DNA from: DASZVB01 sp035545855
Lineage (GTDB): Bacteria > Myxococcota_A > Polyangia > Polyangiales > Polyangiaceae
NCBI GenBank assembly: GCA_035545855.1
Contig: DASZXK010000154.1
Coordinates: 62,001-126,000, forward strand
Length of the DNA: 64,000 bases
Reading direction: 5' to 3'
Below, one piece after another: positions 25,179 through 34,818 of the stretch. Position 1 is the first letter of the stretch; each line of letters opens with the position of its first letter. The position numbers and the translations under genes were made by a program. Below the pieces are notes generated by a model. It had not been told where the DNA came from. It made no database searches and saw nothing but the letters and a program-made list of their open reading frames with translations.

Positions 25179-25919
25179 TCAGCCGTGACGCCCGCGGAGG
25201 GACAGATCCGCGACCAGCGGGAGATGGTCCGAGGCCACGCGCGTGAGGGCGGACTTCCGTGGGCGAGCCGGTTCGACGGTGTGGAGGTCCCCCCGAACGA
25301 ACAGCGCGTCCAGCGGACGCACCGGAAACGCGGCCGGAAACGTGTTGGCGAGCGGCCCGACGCGCCGGAATCCGGATGGGATCAGAAAACGGGGCCCGAG
25401 CGTCCCCCAGACGTCGTTGAGATCGCCGCCGACGACGACGGGCGTGTGCTCGTGGATGCCCCGGAACGGGCCGCTGGAGAGGAATTTCTCCAGCTGAAGC
25501 GCCCGCTCGGAGCCCGCGAGGCCGAGGTGCATGTTGTGGAACACGACGGTGCGAGACGTCTCCTCCATGCGGATCCGCGCGTGCGCCTGGAGGACCCCAC
25601 GCCGCTTCCTCGTCCCGATCGTCAGGTCCTCCCGCGTGACGTCGAAGAGCGGGAACCGCGACAGGATGGCGTTGCCGTAGCCGCCCATGGCGAAGCGATG
25701 CTCCGGCCCGAAGGCGATGTGCGACAGCCCGAGCGCCTCTCCGAGCATCTCCGCCTGGTCGTGGAACTGGGACCTCGGAAGATCGTCGGCGACCTCCTGG
25801 AGCAACGCGACGTCCGGCGCGATCTCCTTCATCGCGTCGATCACTCGATCGAGCCGATACCTCCTATCGACTCCTCCGATCCCTTTGTGGATGTTCCAGG
25901 TGAGGACACGGACGCGCAT
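25179..25919 (-). CDS. Endonuclease/exonuclease/phosphatase (EEP) family hydrolase
   Basis: 246 residues from the ATG at 25919 (MRVRVLTWNIHKG). EEP active-site motifs are present: WNIHKG near the N-terminus, LLQEV with the metal-binding Glu, a central NAILSRFPL segment, FHNMHLG, GGDLND (Asp/Asn pair) and SDHLPL with the terminal His. These place it with small Mg-dependent phosphodiesterases of the ExoIII/DNase I fold, closest to the YbhP-type subgroup seen in many bacteria (from memory). No signal peptide. The substrate could be DNA, RNA or phospholipid headgroups. The annotated start avoids a Ser/Arg-rich extension. Confidence 0.9.
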   Translation of the reverse strand: MRVRVLTWNIHKGIGGVDRRYRLDRVIDAMKEIAPDVALLQEVADDLPRSQFHDQAEMLGEALGLSHIAFGPEHRFAMGGYGNAILSRFPLFDVTREDLTIGTRKRRGVLQAHARIRMEETSRTVVFHNMHLGLAGSERALQLEKFLSSGPFRGIHEHTPVVVGGDLNDVWGTLGPRFLIPSGFRRVGPLANTFPAAFPVRPLDALFVRGDLHTVEPARPRKSALTRVASDHLPLVADLSLRGRHG

Positions 25920-26008
25920 GGAAGACGAACGGCTCCGCGAGAGATTAGATCGAGTGGCCTCGATCCGCACCTCTCACGGAGCCCGGACGACGCCGAGCCA
26001 GGACGGGC

Positions 26009-26341
26009 TCAGCTACTCCCCTGAACCGGGATCTGTCGGGGCTGGTACTGCGCCCGCTTCGGGAGCCGGACGCTGAGGACGCCTGCCCGCAGGTTGGCCG
26101 ACACCTTCTCCCCGTCGATCGTCCGCGGAACGACGAGCTCGCGCCGGTATGTCCTCTCCTTGGCCTTCGCCTCGATGAGGAGCCGGTCGTGCTCGAACGT
26201 CACCGTCGCGTCGTTCTGCGCGACGCCGGGGACGTCCGCGAGGAGCAGGAGCTCCGTGTCGTTCTCGTACACGTCGATGGCGGGAGCGATGGCCGCCTGG
26301 GTTCGTTCCGCGTTCTGCTTGGCCTTCTCGATTCCGAACAT
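26009..26341 (-). CDS. Small heat-shock protein, Hsp20/alpha-crystallin family (second of pair)
   Basis: 110 residues. The alpha-crystallin core reads AIDVYENDTELLLLADVPGVAQNDATVTFEHDRLLIEAKA, and the closing signature LRAGVLSVRLPKR carries the conserved GVL. The N-terminal arm is unusually short. AAGGAG lies about six bases before the ATG at 26341, which decides the start. It lies 35 bp downstream of the other Hsp20 gene and is almost certainly co-transcribed. It is an ATP-independent holdase for unfolding proteins; short-armed and long-armed pairs often co-assemble (established for the family, inferred here). Confidence 0.93.
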   Translation of the reverse strand: MFGIEKAKQNAERTQAAIAPAIDVYENDTELLLLADVPGVAQNDATVTFEHDRLLIEAKAKERTYRRELVVPRTIDGEKVSANLRAGVLSVRLPKRAQYQPRQIPVQGSS

Positions 26342-26376
26342 GGTCTTCTCCTTCCCTTTTCCCGGGAATCGCCGCA

Positions 26377-26820
26377 TCACGCGGCAGTCACCGTGATGGT
26401 CTTCTTCTGCTTCGCCGGGGCCTTGAATGCCGTCACCGTGAGGACGCCGTCCTTGAGCTCTGCCGTCGTCTTCTCCGGATCGAACGCGTCACCGAGCGAG
26501 TAGCTGCGGGACACGCGATAGGCCGATCGCTCGCGACGTCGGGGCGCGTAGCCCTCCGGCACGTTCACGGGTCGCTCGGCCGTGACGGAGAGGATGCCGT
26601 CCTGGAAGTCCACGCGGACGTCCTTCTCCGCGAGCCCGGGCACCTCGACCTGGATCTTCACGCGGTCGTTCTCTTCTTTCACCGCCGCCTCGCTGCGGGA
26701 CGCGGCGCCGTCCGACTGCCTCTGCAGCTCCGAGAGCAGCCGATCGAATCCCTGAAACACGTCGTCCCACCCGAACGGGTCCACCATCGGGCGATCCAGC
26801 AGACTTCGATACTCGAACAT
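26377..26820 (-). CDS. Small heat-shock protein, Hsp20/alpha-crystallin family (first of pair)
   Basis: 147 residues, normal Hsp20 length. The N-terminal arm has the FEYRSLLDRP...FGWDDVFQGFDRLLSEL pattern, then the crystallin core (~45-130) with VKIQVEVPGLAEKDVRVDFQDGILSV and the A-x-x-x-n-GVL signature in AELKDGVLTVTAFKA, and a short Lys-rich tail. AAAGGAG nine bases upstream of the ATG at 26820 is a strong ribosome-binding site. It is the first gene of a two-Hsp20 operon. A TTGACA hexamer on the same strand sits about 155 bp upstream, but a matching -10 is poor. Confidence 0.93.
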   Translation of the reverse strand: MFEYRSLLDRPMVDPFGWDDVFQGFDRLLSELQRQSDGAASRSEAAVKEENDRVKIQVEVPGLAEKDVRVDFQDGILSVTAERPVNVPEGYAPRRRERSAYRVSRSYSLGDAFDPEKTTAELKDGVLTVTAFKAPAKQKKTITVTAA

Positions 26821-27091
26821 GTGCGATTCTCCTTTCGGGCGCGCGACCGCACCCGTACCGATATTTCCTGGACGCCGAGACGCCCCTCGAACACTGCCGC
26901 CGACGGCCGTACGGCTCGTCTCGCGGCGGCTCCGGTTTCCCGGCGCGTCCCAGAAAGTGCGCACGCTCGTGGTGGTGTCAAGGCGCGTGCCGGGCGCGGC
27001 GGAAGCCCGCCGCGCCTCCCCGAAACCCGCGAGTCTCCGGCCTCTTCCGCTATTGCCAGTCGGCGGAAGATGGTGGAACGCTCGCCGCGGA
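26821..27091. promoter_or_regulatory. Divergent intergenic region between Hsp20 pair and peptide transporter cluster
   Basis: This 271-bp gap must hold promoters for both directions. On the minus strand TTGACA (plus-strand coordinates 26976-26981), preceded by CGCC, resembles either a housekeeping -35 or the CTTGA part of a heat-shock sigma-32 element. The expected -10 position (26953-26958, ACTTTC) is weak and no CCCCAT-type -10 was found. No CIRCE-type inverted repeat is visible. No convincing promoter for the rightward gene was recognised. Confidence 0.3.
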
Positions 27092-29056
27092 ATGTCCAAG
27101 GAAGGCCAGGGAGCCCTCGGAGCCGCGGCCGTCACGGCCGGGCTCGCGCTGCTCGTGTTCCAGCTCGTCCAGACCCACGAGGTCGAGAAGCGCCTCGTCG
27201 TGCAGGGCCAGCAGATCCGGGCCCTGGGGGAAGCCGTGGAACGCCTCTCCGCGGCGGGTGGGGACAGAGCGGCGCGCCCCGCCGAGGTCGAGCCGAAGGC
27301 CGCGGAAGACCCGATCCCCGAGCATGTCCTTCACCCGGAGGTCCCGAACTTCCTGAAGCCGAAGAGCCGGCACTGGCCGACGAAGGGACAGTTCACCGAA
27401 GGCGCGCTGATCCGGGGGTGGCCGTCCGGAGATCCGAAGGGGTTCAACCCGATCATCGAGAACTCCGAGGACATCGTCGACATCATCGGACCGCTCTGCG
27501 GAGCGAGCCTCGCCTATCGGGATCCGTGGACCGACCCGAACGACTGGAACGGGGACCTCGCGACGCGCGTCGAGATCACGGACGACATGAAGGAGTTCAC
27601 CTTCTATCTCCGGAAGGGCGTGAAGTGGCACGAGCCTCTCGGCGTCTCCGACCCGAGGCACGCCTGGATGAAGGGAGATCACTTCCTCACGGCCGAGGAC
27701 GTGGTCTTCACCCTCGACCTCATCATGAACCCGCAGGTCTCGAACGGGTTCATCAAGAACTACTTCAAGGAGCTCGAGAGCTGGAAGGCGGTCGACGAGC
27801 ACACGGTCGTCGTCCGCTGGAAGAAGAAGGAGTACCTGAACGTCGAGACGACGCTCTCGATCTCGCCGGTCCCGAAGTTCCTGCTCGGAAGCGACGAGGA
27901 CGGGAAACCCTTCCCGAAGGAGACGCTCGGCCTCCGCGTGAACCAGCACTGGTACAACAACAAGGGCTTCGTGGGAGCGGGACCTTACCGAATGACCTCG
28001 TACGAGCCCGGCAACTCGATCGTCCTCCGCCGGAACGACGACTACCACGGGGACAAGCCGTCGATCCGCGACGTCCGGTTCGTGATCTTCACGGATCCGA
28101 ACCAGACGTTGCTGAAGCTCAAGGCGCACGAGATCGGCATCGGCGGGCTCACGCCGGGCCAGTACCGGGACGAGATCCTCCAGTATCAGGACGCGAAGAC
28201 GAAGCCCGCCGGGAGCCCGTTCTTCGACGGGCGCATCCAGCACGACTTCATCTCGCGCTTCAGCTACTACTACGTCGGCTGGAACGCGGATCGACCGCTC
28301 TTCTCGGACAAGCGCGTGCGTCGCGCCATGACGCTCGCGATGAACCGGAAGCAGATCCTGGACAGCGTCTTCGTCGGCCTCGGAAAGCTCGCGACCGGCC
28401 CCTACATGGCCGAATCCCCCGCGAACGACCCGAGCATCCAGCCGATCCCGTTCGATCTGGAGCAGGCGAAGAAGGAGCTCGCCGAGGCGGGGTGGACCGA
28501 CACGGACGGGGACGGCATCGTGGACGGGCTGCTCCACCCCGGGGACACGAAGCGGACTCCGTTCCAGTTCACGCTCCTCATCTACGGCTCCAGCAAGGAG
28601 TACGCGGCGTTCGCGAACATCTACAAGGAGGACCTCCTCAAGATCGGCGTGAAGATGAACATCGACGCCGCGGAGTGGAGCCTCATGCAGAAGCGGATGC
28701 ACGAGAAGGACTTCGACGCTTACACCGGCGGGTGGGGCCTCACGTGGGAAGAGGACCTCTACCAGATCTGGCACTCCTCCCAGGCGGACGTCCCGCAGGG
28801 CTCGAACCGGGTCGGTTTCCGCAACGCGGCGGCGGACCGCATCATCGAGAAGCTCCGCGTCACGTTCGATCGCGACGAGCGGCTCGCGCTCCTCCGGGAG
28901 TTCCACCGGCTCGTGAACGACGAGCAGCCGTACACGTTCATGCTCTCCCGCACGATACCGTTCTGCCACTGGAACGACGTGACGGACGTCGTCTACGCGA
29001 AGTACTCGCCCCCGGTCCTCACCTTCCCCTGGGCCGTCGCGCGAACGGCGAACTAG
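27092..29056 (+). CDS. Peptide/nickel-type ABC transporter substrate-binding protein, membrane-anchored (system 1)
   Basis: 654 residues. The N-terminus is not a lipoprotein signal: a hydrophobic helix (~8-27) is followed by a coiled-coil-like stretch (VEKRLVVQGQQIRALGEAVERL) and a Glu/Pro linker, suggesting a membrane-tethered stalk. Residues ~95-650 form the SBP family 5 fold: FTFYLRKGVKWHEP, TAEDVVFTLDLIM, GAGPYRMTSYEPGNSIVLRRNDDY, a VRRAMTLAMNRKQI helix and AKKELAEAGWTDTDGDGIVDG. It captures oligopeptides or similar solutes in the periplasm and delivers them to the permeases encoded directly downstream. First gene of system 1. Confidence 0.92.
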   Translation: MSKEGQGALGAAAVTAGLALLVFQLVQTHEVEKRLVVQGQQIRALGEAVERLSAAGGDRAARPAEVEPKAAEDPIPEHVLHPEVPNFLKPKSRHWPTKGQFTEGALIRGWPSGDPKGFNPIIENSEDIVDIIGPLCGASLAYRDPWTDPNDWNGDLATRVEITDDMKEFTFYLRKGVKWHEPLGVSDPRHAWMKGDHFLTAEDVVFTLDLIMNPQVSNGFIKNYFKELESWKAVDEHTVVVRWKKKEYLNVETTLSISPVPKFLLGSDEDGKPFPKETLGLRVNQHWYNNKGFVGAGPYRMTSYEPGNSIVLRRNDDYHGDKPSIRDVRFVIFTDPNQTLLKLKAHEIGIGGLTPGQYRDEILQYQDAKTKPAGSPFFDGRIQHDFISRFSYYYVGWNADRPLFSDKRVRRAMTLAMNRKQILDSVFVGLGKLATGPYMAESPANDPSIQPIPFDLEQAKKELAEAGWTDTDGDGIVDGLLHPGDTKRTPFQFTLLIYGSSKEYAAFANIYKEDLLKIGVKMNIDAAEWSLMQKRMHEKDFDAYTGGWGLTWEEDLYQIWHSSQADVPQGSNRVGFRNAAADRIIEKLRVTFDRDERLALLREFHRLVNDEQPYTFMLSRTIPFCHWNDVTDVVYAKYSPPVLTFPWAVARTAN

Positions 29057-29081
29057 GTGCGCGCGTGAAGGGAGCCTCGCG

Positions 29082-30536
29082 ATGAAGGCGTACGTCATCC
29101 GCCGGCTCCTCGTGATGATTCCGACCTTCTTCGGCATCACGCTCGTGATCTTCGCCGTGCTGAACCTGTCGCCCGGACGTCCGGGCGCGCAGCAGTCCTC
29201 GGACATCTCCAAGAACGCGCGGAGCGAGCAATCCCAGGAGGCGTTCCGCGCGTTTCGCGAGCAGTTCGATCTGGACAAGCCCGTGTTCCTGAACACGCGC
29301 TTCCTGCTCCGGGAGTCCGACGTCGAACGCCGGCTCTCGGCGGCCCTCGGACGAAACGGCGCGACGCCCGCCGACCGCATCGCGGCGCAGGAAGAACTGG
29401 AGGACGTGGGAGAGACGGCCATTCCGCTCCTGGTCTCCTTGATGAAGAAGAAGGACGCCGCGGGCGACCGCGAGCTCAGGGACGCCGCCGTCTATTTCTT
29501 GCGACTGAACGCGCCGAGGCGACTCGTCGCCCCGTACGCGAAGAACCCGAGCGCCGCGGTGCGGGCCGCGAATCGAGCGATCGACGAGGAGAACGCCGCC
29601 GTGAGGAGTCTCCGGTACGCTCTCGAAGACCCCGAGGAGACGAAGCGTGCCGTCATCGACGGCTGGTCGCGCTGGTTCGACGCGCACCGGGACCGGTTCG
29701 CGCTGACGACGGGGAGGAAGGCGCGGATGCTCTTCCTCGAAACGCGGTTCGCCCGTTACCTCCGAAACCTCGCGCGCTTCGATTTCGGAGTGTCCCTCGT
29801 GACGCACGAACCGGTGCTCGCCACGCTCCTCTCGAAGCTCAAGTACTCCCTCGTCCTGTCCGTGGGCTCGCTCCTGCTCGCGTACGCGCTCTCGGTTCCG
29901 CTCGGCATCTACTCCGCGGTGAAGAAGGACACGACCGCGGACCGCGTGCTCGCCGTCGAGCTCTTCGTGCTCTATTCCCTGCCGAGCTTCTTCGTCGCGA
30001 CGCTGCTCCTCTACTTCCTCTCGACGGGCTCGGACTACGCGTCGCTCCGGCTGTTTCCGACGGGCGGGTTCACGAGCGAAAACACGACGGACCTGACGCT
30101 CACGGAGAAGATGCGGGACCTCGCGTGGCACCTCACGCTCCCGATGTTCTGCCTGACGTACGGCTCCCTCGCGGCGCTCTCCCGGTACATGCGGGCCGGC
30201 CTCCTCGACGTCATCCGAGCGGACTACGTGCGGACGGCGCGCGCGAAGGGGCTCTCCGAGGCGGTCGTCATCGGCAAGCACGCGCTGCGGAACGGCCTCC
30301 TCCCGATCCTCACGCTGCTGTCCGGCCTGCTGCCGGCCATCCTCGGGGGCTCCGTGATCGTGGAATACATCTTCGGCATTCCGGGGATGGGACTCTGGGT
30401 CGTGGAGGCGATCTACCAGCGGGACTACAACGTCGTGCTCGTCGTGGAGCTCTTCTCCACCGTCCTCGTGCTCGTCGGCCTGCTCCTCACGGACCTCTCC
30501 TACGCGCTCGTCGATCCGAGGATCCGGTACGAATGA
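29082..30536 (+). CDS. Opp/Dpp-type ABC permease B with HEAT-like periplasmic insertion (system 1)
   Basis: 484 residues against about 310-340 for typical DppB. TM1 is canonical (MKAYVIRRLLVMIPTFFGITLVIFAVLNLSPG), followed by FDLDKP. Where the family continues within about ten residues to RYL...DFGVSL, this protein has an insertion (~78-215) of short paired helices, for example AIPLLVSLMKKKD...LRDAAVYFLRL, resembling HEAT repeats. After that come the normal core helices, the EAA loop (ADYVRTARAKGLSEAVVIGKHALRNGLLPI) and the C-terminal DPRIRYE. The frame is continuous with normal codon use. The start has AAGGGAG upstream. The stop overlaps the next gene's ATG (ATGA). Confidence 0.93.
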   Translation: MKAYVIRRLLVMIPTFFGITLVIFAVLNLSPGRPGAQQSSDISKNARSEQSQEAFRAFREQFDLDKPVFLNTRFLLRESDVERRLSAALGRNGATPADRIAAQEELEDVGETAIPLLVSLMKKKDAAGDRELRDAAVYFLRLNAPRRLVAPYAKNPSAAVRAANRAIDEENAAVRSLRYALEDPEETKRAVIDGWSRWFDAHRDRFALTTGRKARMLFLETRFARYLRNLARFDFGVSLVTHEPVLATLLSKLKYSLVLSVGSLLLAYALSVPLGIYSAVKKDTTADRVLAVELFVLYSLPSFFVATLLLYFLSTGSDYASLRLFPTGGFTSENTTDLTLTEKMRDLAWHLTLPMFCLTYGSLAALSRYMRAGLLDVIRADYVRTARAKGLSEAVVIGKHALRNGLLPILTLLSGLLPAILGGSVIVEYIFGIPGMGLWVVEAIYQRDYNVVLVVELFSTVLVLVGLLLTDLSYALVDPRIRYE

Positions 30537-31774
30537 CGACCTCGGCGAGTCCGGAAGCCTTCGAAGACGTCGCGGCGCCGTCGCGAACGTACGGCGGCAT
30601 GGTCTGGGCCGAGCTCCGGAAGAAGCCCGTCGCGATGTTCGGCCTCCGGTGCATCACGGGGCTCTTCCTCCTCGCGACGTTCGCGCCGCTCGTGGCGCTG
30701 GACCAGCCGATCTTGTGGAACGGGGGAGAAGGGTGGAGATTTCCGCTCTTTTCCGCCCTCTTCAATCGTCTCCTGTTCGAGAACTCGGTCGACGTCTTCT
30801 TCAACCTGATCTTCGTTCTCTTTCCCGTTTACGTGCTCCTCTACCGGGTGTTCCGGAAGCGCGGGCGCTCCGTGCTCGAGGCCGCCGGACGTCTCGCGGC
30901 GCTCCACGCGGTCGTCTTCACGTTGACCGCGCCCGAGCGCTTCGGCTCGCTGGAGAACCCGCTCCACCAATCCCGCGCAGTCGTCGACTACCGGGCGCTC
31001 TCGGCGGAGCGAGCCGCGGCGGGCCACCCGGCGACGGCCGTGTTCCCTCTCGTCCCGCGGAGCTACCGCGCCACGAACCCCGCGGAGAGCGTGCAGGCCC
31101 CGAGCCGCGAGCACTGGCTCGGTACGGACACCGAAGGGCGGGACGTCTTCGCCCGCATGCTCTACGGCACGCGCATCTCCCTCACCATCGGCGTCGTCGC
31201 CGTCGCGATCTACGTGGGCATCGGCGTCGCGCTCGGGGCGGTCGCGGGGTACTTCGGCGGTTTCGTGGACTCGGTCGTGAGCCGGGCGATCGAGGTGATG
31301 ATCTGCTTTCCGAGCTTCTTCTTGATCCTCACGCTCGCGGCGATGGTGCAGCAGCGGAGCATCTTCCACGTGATGGCCATCATCGGCATCACGAGCTGGA
31401 CTGGGGTCGCGCGGCTCGTCCGCGCGGAGTTCCTGAAGCACAAGGCGCTCGAGTACGCGCAGGCGGCGCTCGCGCTCGGCCTCTCTCGCCCGCGGATCAT
31501 CTTCCGGCACATCCTCCCGAACGCGATGGGACCGGTGCTCGTGACGGCGACGTTCGGCATCGCCTCCGCGATCCTCATCGAGTCGAGCCTCTCGTTCCTC
31601 GGCATCGGGGACGTCACGGCCGCGAGCTGGGGCGAGACGCTGAACACGGGTCGCCTCGAGGGGAAGCTCTGGCTCATCGCCGCTCCGGGGTTCGCCATCT
31701 TCTTCGTCGTCACGGTGTTCAACCTCGTCGGTGAGGGCCTGCAGGACGCTCTCGATCCGAAACAGAAGTCCTGA
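30533..31774 (+). CDS. Opp/Dpp-type ABC permease C, YejE-like extended form (system 1)
   Basis: 413 residues; typical DppC is about 290. The ATG overlaps the B subunit stop by 4 bp. After TM1 there is DQPILWNGGEGWRFPLFS, closely like the loop of YejE (microcin C importer permease), and then about 70 extra residues with two further hydrophobic helices (FNLIFVLFPVYVLLYRVF and LAALHAVVFTLTA). The normal core resumes at EHWLGTDTEGRDVFARMLYGTRISLTIG, with the EAA motif (EYAQAALALGLSRPRIIFRHILPNAMGPVL) and the end DALDPKQ. It forms the translocation pore with the B subunit. Confidence 0.92.
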   Translation: MTTSASPEAFEDVAAPSRTYGGMVWAELRKKPVAMFGLRCITGLFLLATFAPLVALDQPILWNGGEGWRFPLFSALFNRLLFENSVDVFFNLIFVLFPVYVLLYRVFRKRGRSVLEAAGRLAALHAVVFTLTAPERFGSLENPLHQSRAVVDYRALSAERAAAGHPATAVFPLVPRSYRATNPAESVQAPSREHWLGTDTEGRDVFARMLYGTRISLTIGVVAVAIYVGIGVALGAVAGYFGGFVDSVVSRAIEVMICFPSFFLILTLAAMVQQRSIFHVMAIIGITSWTGVARLVRAEFLKHKALEYAQAALALGLSRPRIIFRHILPNAMGPVLVTATFGIASAILIESSLSFLGIGDVTAASWGETLNTGRLEGKLWLIAAPGFAIFFVVTVFNLVGEGLQDALDPKQKS

Positions 31775-31781
31775 GACGCCC

Positions 31782-32803
<1,022 letters not shown>

Positions 32804-32807
<4 letters not shown>

Positions 32808-34297
32808 CGGACCCGCTCCTCTCCGTCTCCGGGCTGAAGAAGTACTACCCCGTCACGCGGGGCGTCCTCGGCCGCGTCGCCGGCCAGGTGCGCGCGGTCG
32901 ACGACGTCTCCTTCGACGTCGGCCCGGGCGAGACGCTCGGCCTCGTCGGGGAATCGGGCTGCGGCAAGACGACGGTCGGGCGCGCCATCCTCCGGCTCAC
33001 GCCGCCCACGTCCGGGACGGTCCACTTCGCGGGACGGGATCTCGCGTCGCTCCCGGAGCGCGAGATGCGGAAGCTCCGGAAGGACCTCCAGATCGTCTTC
33101 CAGGATCCGTACAGTTCGCTGAATCCGCGCCTCCGCGTCGCGGACATCCTCGGAGAAGCGCTCGAGGTCCACGGCATCACGAAGGGCGAGGCGACGGAAG
33201 CGCGGGTGAAGGAGCTTCTCCGGCGGGTCGGGCTCCCGCCGACGTGGACGTATCGGTACCCGCACGAGTTCTCCGGCGGCCAGCGGCAACGCATCGGCAT
33301 CGCGCGGGCGATCGCCACGGGACCAAAGCTCGTGGTCTGCGACGAGGCCGTGTCCGCGCTCGACGTCTCGATCCAGGCGCAGATCTTGAACCTGCTCGTG
33401 GATCTACGCGAGGACCTCGGCCTCTCCTACCTCTTCATCGCGCACGATCTCTCCGTCGTTCGCCACGTCTCTCACCGGATCGCGGTCATGTACCTCGGGC
33501 AGATCGTGGAGCTCGCGGCGACGGAGCAGCTCTTCACCGCGCCCGCCCACCCGTACACCCGCGCGCTCCTCGCCTCGATTCCGCGAGCGATGCCCGGCGG
33601 CGGACCCAGACGGCTCGTGCTCGCCGGGGACGTCCCCTCTCCGCTGAATCCGCCGAGCGGGTGTCGCTTTCACACGCGCTGTCCAGCCGCCGTCGAACGG
33701 TGTCCGCGCGTGGATCCGGCGGCGGTCGAAGTCGAGCCGGGTCACACCGTGCGCTGCGTCCACGCCGAGGGGCTCCACGGAGAGGGCTGGGCGCGAGAGC
33801 TGGACGCTCGCATCGCGCGAGCGACGGCCGCGCGCGAGGCGGAATCGAGCGGGGTCACGGCGCGGGCGCCGGAGCTCCCGAAACGTCCCGCTCCGGGTCC
33901 GCGTCCGAGGAGAGAGCGCCCGAGCAGGCGGCCCGAGCCGCGCGCGCGGAGTCCGAAGCCGCTCGCGATCGCCGCGCTGGTCCTCGGATTCCTGCTCGTC
34001 GCACACGCCGTGAACCGCGTCCGGAAGCACCTCGCTGCGGAGCGGGCGCTCGCCGCCCTCGCTCGGGAGCTCGACGCTCGCGCCACGATCACGGGCGACT
34101 ATCCCGGCTCTCTCTCGGACCTCGGCTACCGGCTCTACCCGATCTTCGAGGGCGGCAGACCGGTGGATCCGTGGGGAAATCCGTTCCGGTACCGCTCGCC
34201 GGGCAGCGAGGGGCGGGCGTACGATCTCGGAAGCACCGGTCCGGACGGCGTCCCCAGTCGAGACGACCTGGGGCACCTTCCGGTAGAAGGGGACTAG
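32804..34297 (+). CDS. Opp/Dpp-type ABC ATPase F fused to a transmembrane helix and GspG-like domain (system 1)
   Basis: 497 residues from a GTG coupled to the D gene (GTGA). Residues 1-325 are a standard OppF: Walker A GESGCGKT, FQDPYSSLNPRL, FSGGQRQRIGIARA, Walker B LVVCDEAVSALD, AHDLSVV, and a C-terminal C-F-H-T-R-C cysteine motif. Instead of stopping, the frame continues through a basic Pro/Arg linker (~330-380), a transmembrane helix (~385-402, PLAIAALVLGFLLVAHAV) and a domain with VDPWGNPFRYRSPG and an Asp-rich loop ending DLGH (~420-497). This matches the C-terminal domain of the type II secretion major pseudopilin GspG. The fusion is in frame with uniform codon use. Its purpose is unknown. 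Confidence 0.9.
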
Positions 34298-34304
34298 GAG
34301 CGCC

Positions 34305-34808
34305 ATGAAAGCCCTGCCCCTCCTCTTCACGCTCGCGGTCACCGGTTGCGGCGACGATTCCTCGACGAACACCCCCGCCAACTCCGGAGGCTTTCCGGCC
34401 GGCGCCGGCGGATACGCCGCGGATGCCGGCACGGGCGGCGCCGCGTCCGGAGCGGGCGGCACGGCGCCGACGACGGACGCGGGCTCGCGCTGCGACCCGA
34501 TGTCCTTCAGCCAAGCGCCGCTTCCGTGCTCGCAGGACATCAGCCACGCGAGAGAGGCGTATCCACTGCCCTGCGACGACCCGAAGGCGAAGGGATACCT
34601 CGCGACGTGCGGCGACTACGACGCCGTGATCGCTCCGGACGGCCAGGGCAAGGCGTACTGCTTCTACGCGCACCAGACGGGGAATCTGGTGGGCGCCATC
34701 GGCGTGAATGGTTCGGGGGCCCGCGTCTGCATGTCCTTCGATCTGGATTTCGCCGCCCCGGCGACGGCCTCGTGCGCTCCGGTGGTCGCGGGAACCTGCC
34801 CGCCCTGA
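34305..34808 (+). CDS. Small Cys-containing lipoprotein between the two importer clusters
   Basis: 167 residues. A short signal peptide ends in the lipobox LAVTGC (Cys 15), followed by GDD and a Gly/Ala/Asp-rich stalk (~20-60). A compact C-terminal domain with seven or eight cysteines (RCDPMSF, PCSQDI, PCDDP, TCGDYD, YCFYA, VCMSF, SCAP, TCPP) follows. A strong AGGAG precedes the ATG. It starts seven bases after the fused OppF gene and 10 bp before the next binding-protein gene, so it sits inside the importer superoperon. It may be a surface or periplasmic accessory for the importers, but no known family was recognised. Confidence 0.8.
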   Translation: MKALPLLFTLAVTGCGDDSSTNTPANSGGFPAGAGGYAADAGTGGAASGAGGTAPTTDAGSRCDPMSFSQAPLPCSQDISHAREAYPLPCDDPKAKGYLATCGDYDAVIAPDGQGKAYCFYAHQTGNLVGAIGVNGSGARVCMSFDLDFAAPATASCAPVVAGTCPP

Positions 34809-34818
34809 CCTCCGGCTC

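Noticed and set aside
27050..29422. Antisense frame opposite the first binding-protein gene
   Set aside because: The sense strand has a clear SBP family 5 protein; the antisense translation has no recognisable motif.
29082..30536. HEAT-like insert as a frameshift or gene fusion artefact
   Set aside because: The reading frame is continuous, both flanks match OppB, and codon use and helical pattern inside are normal.
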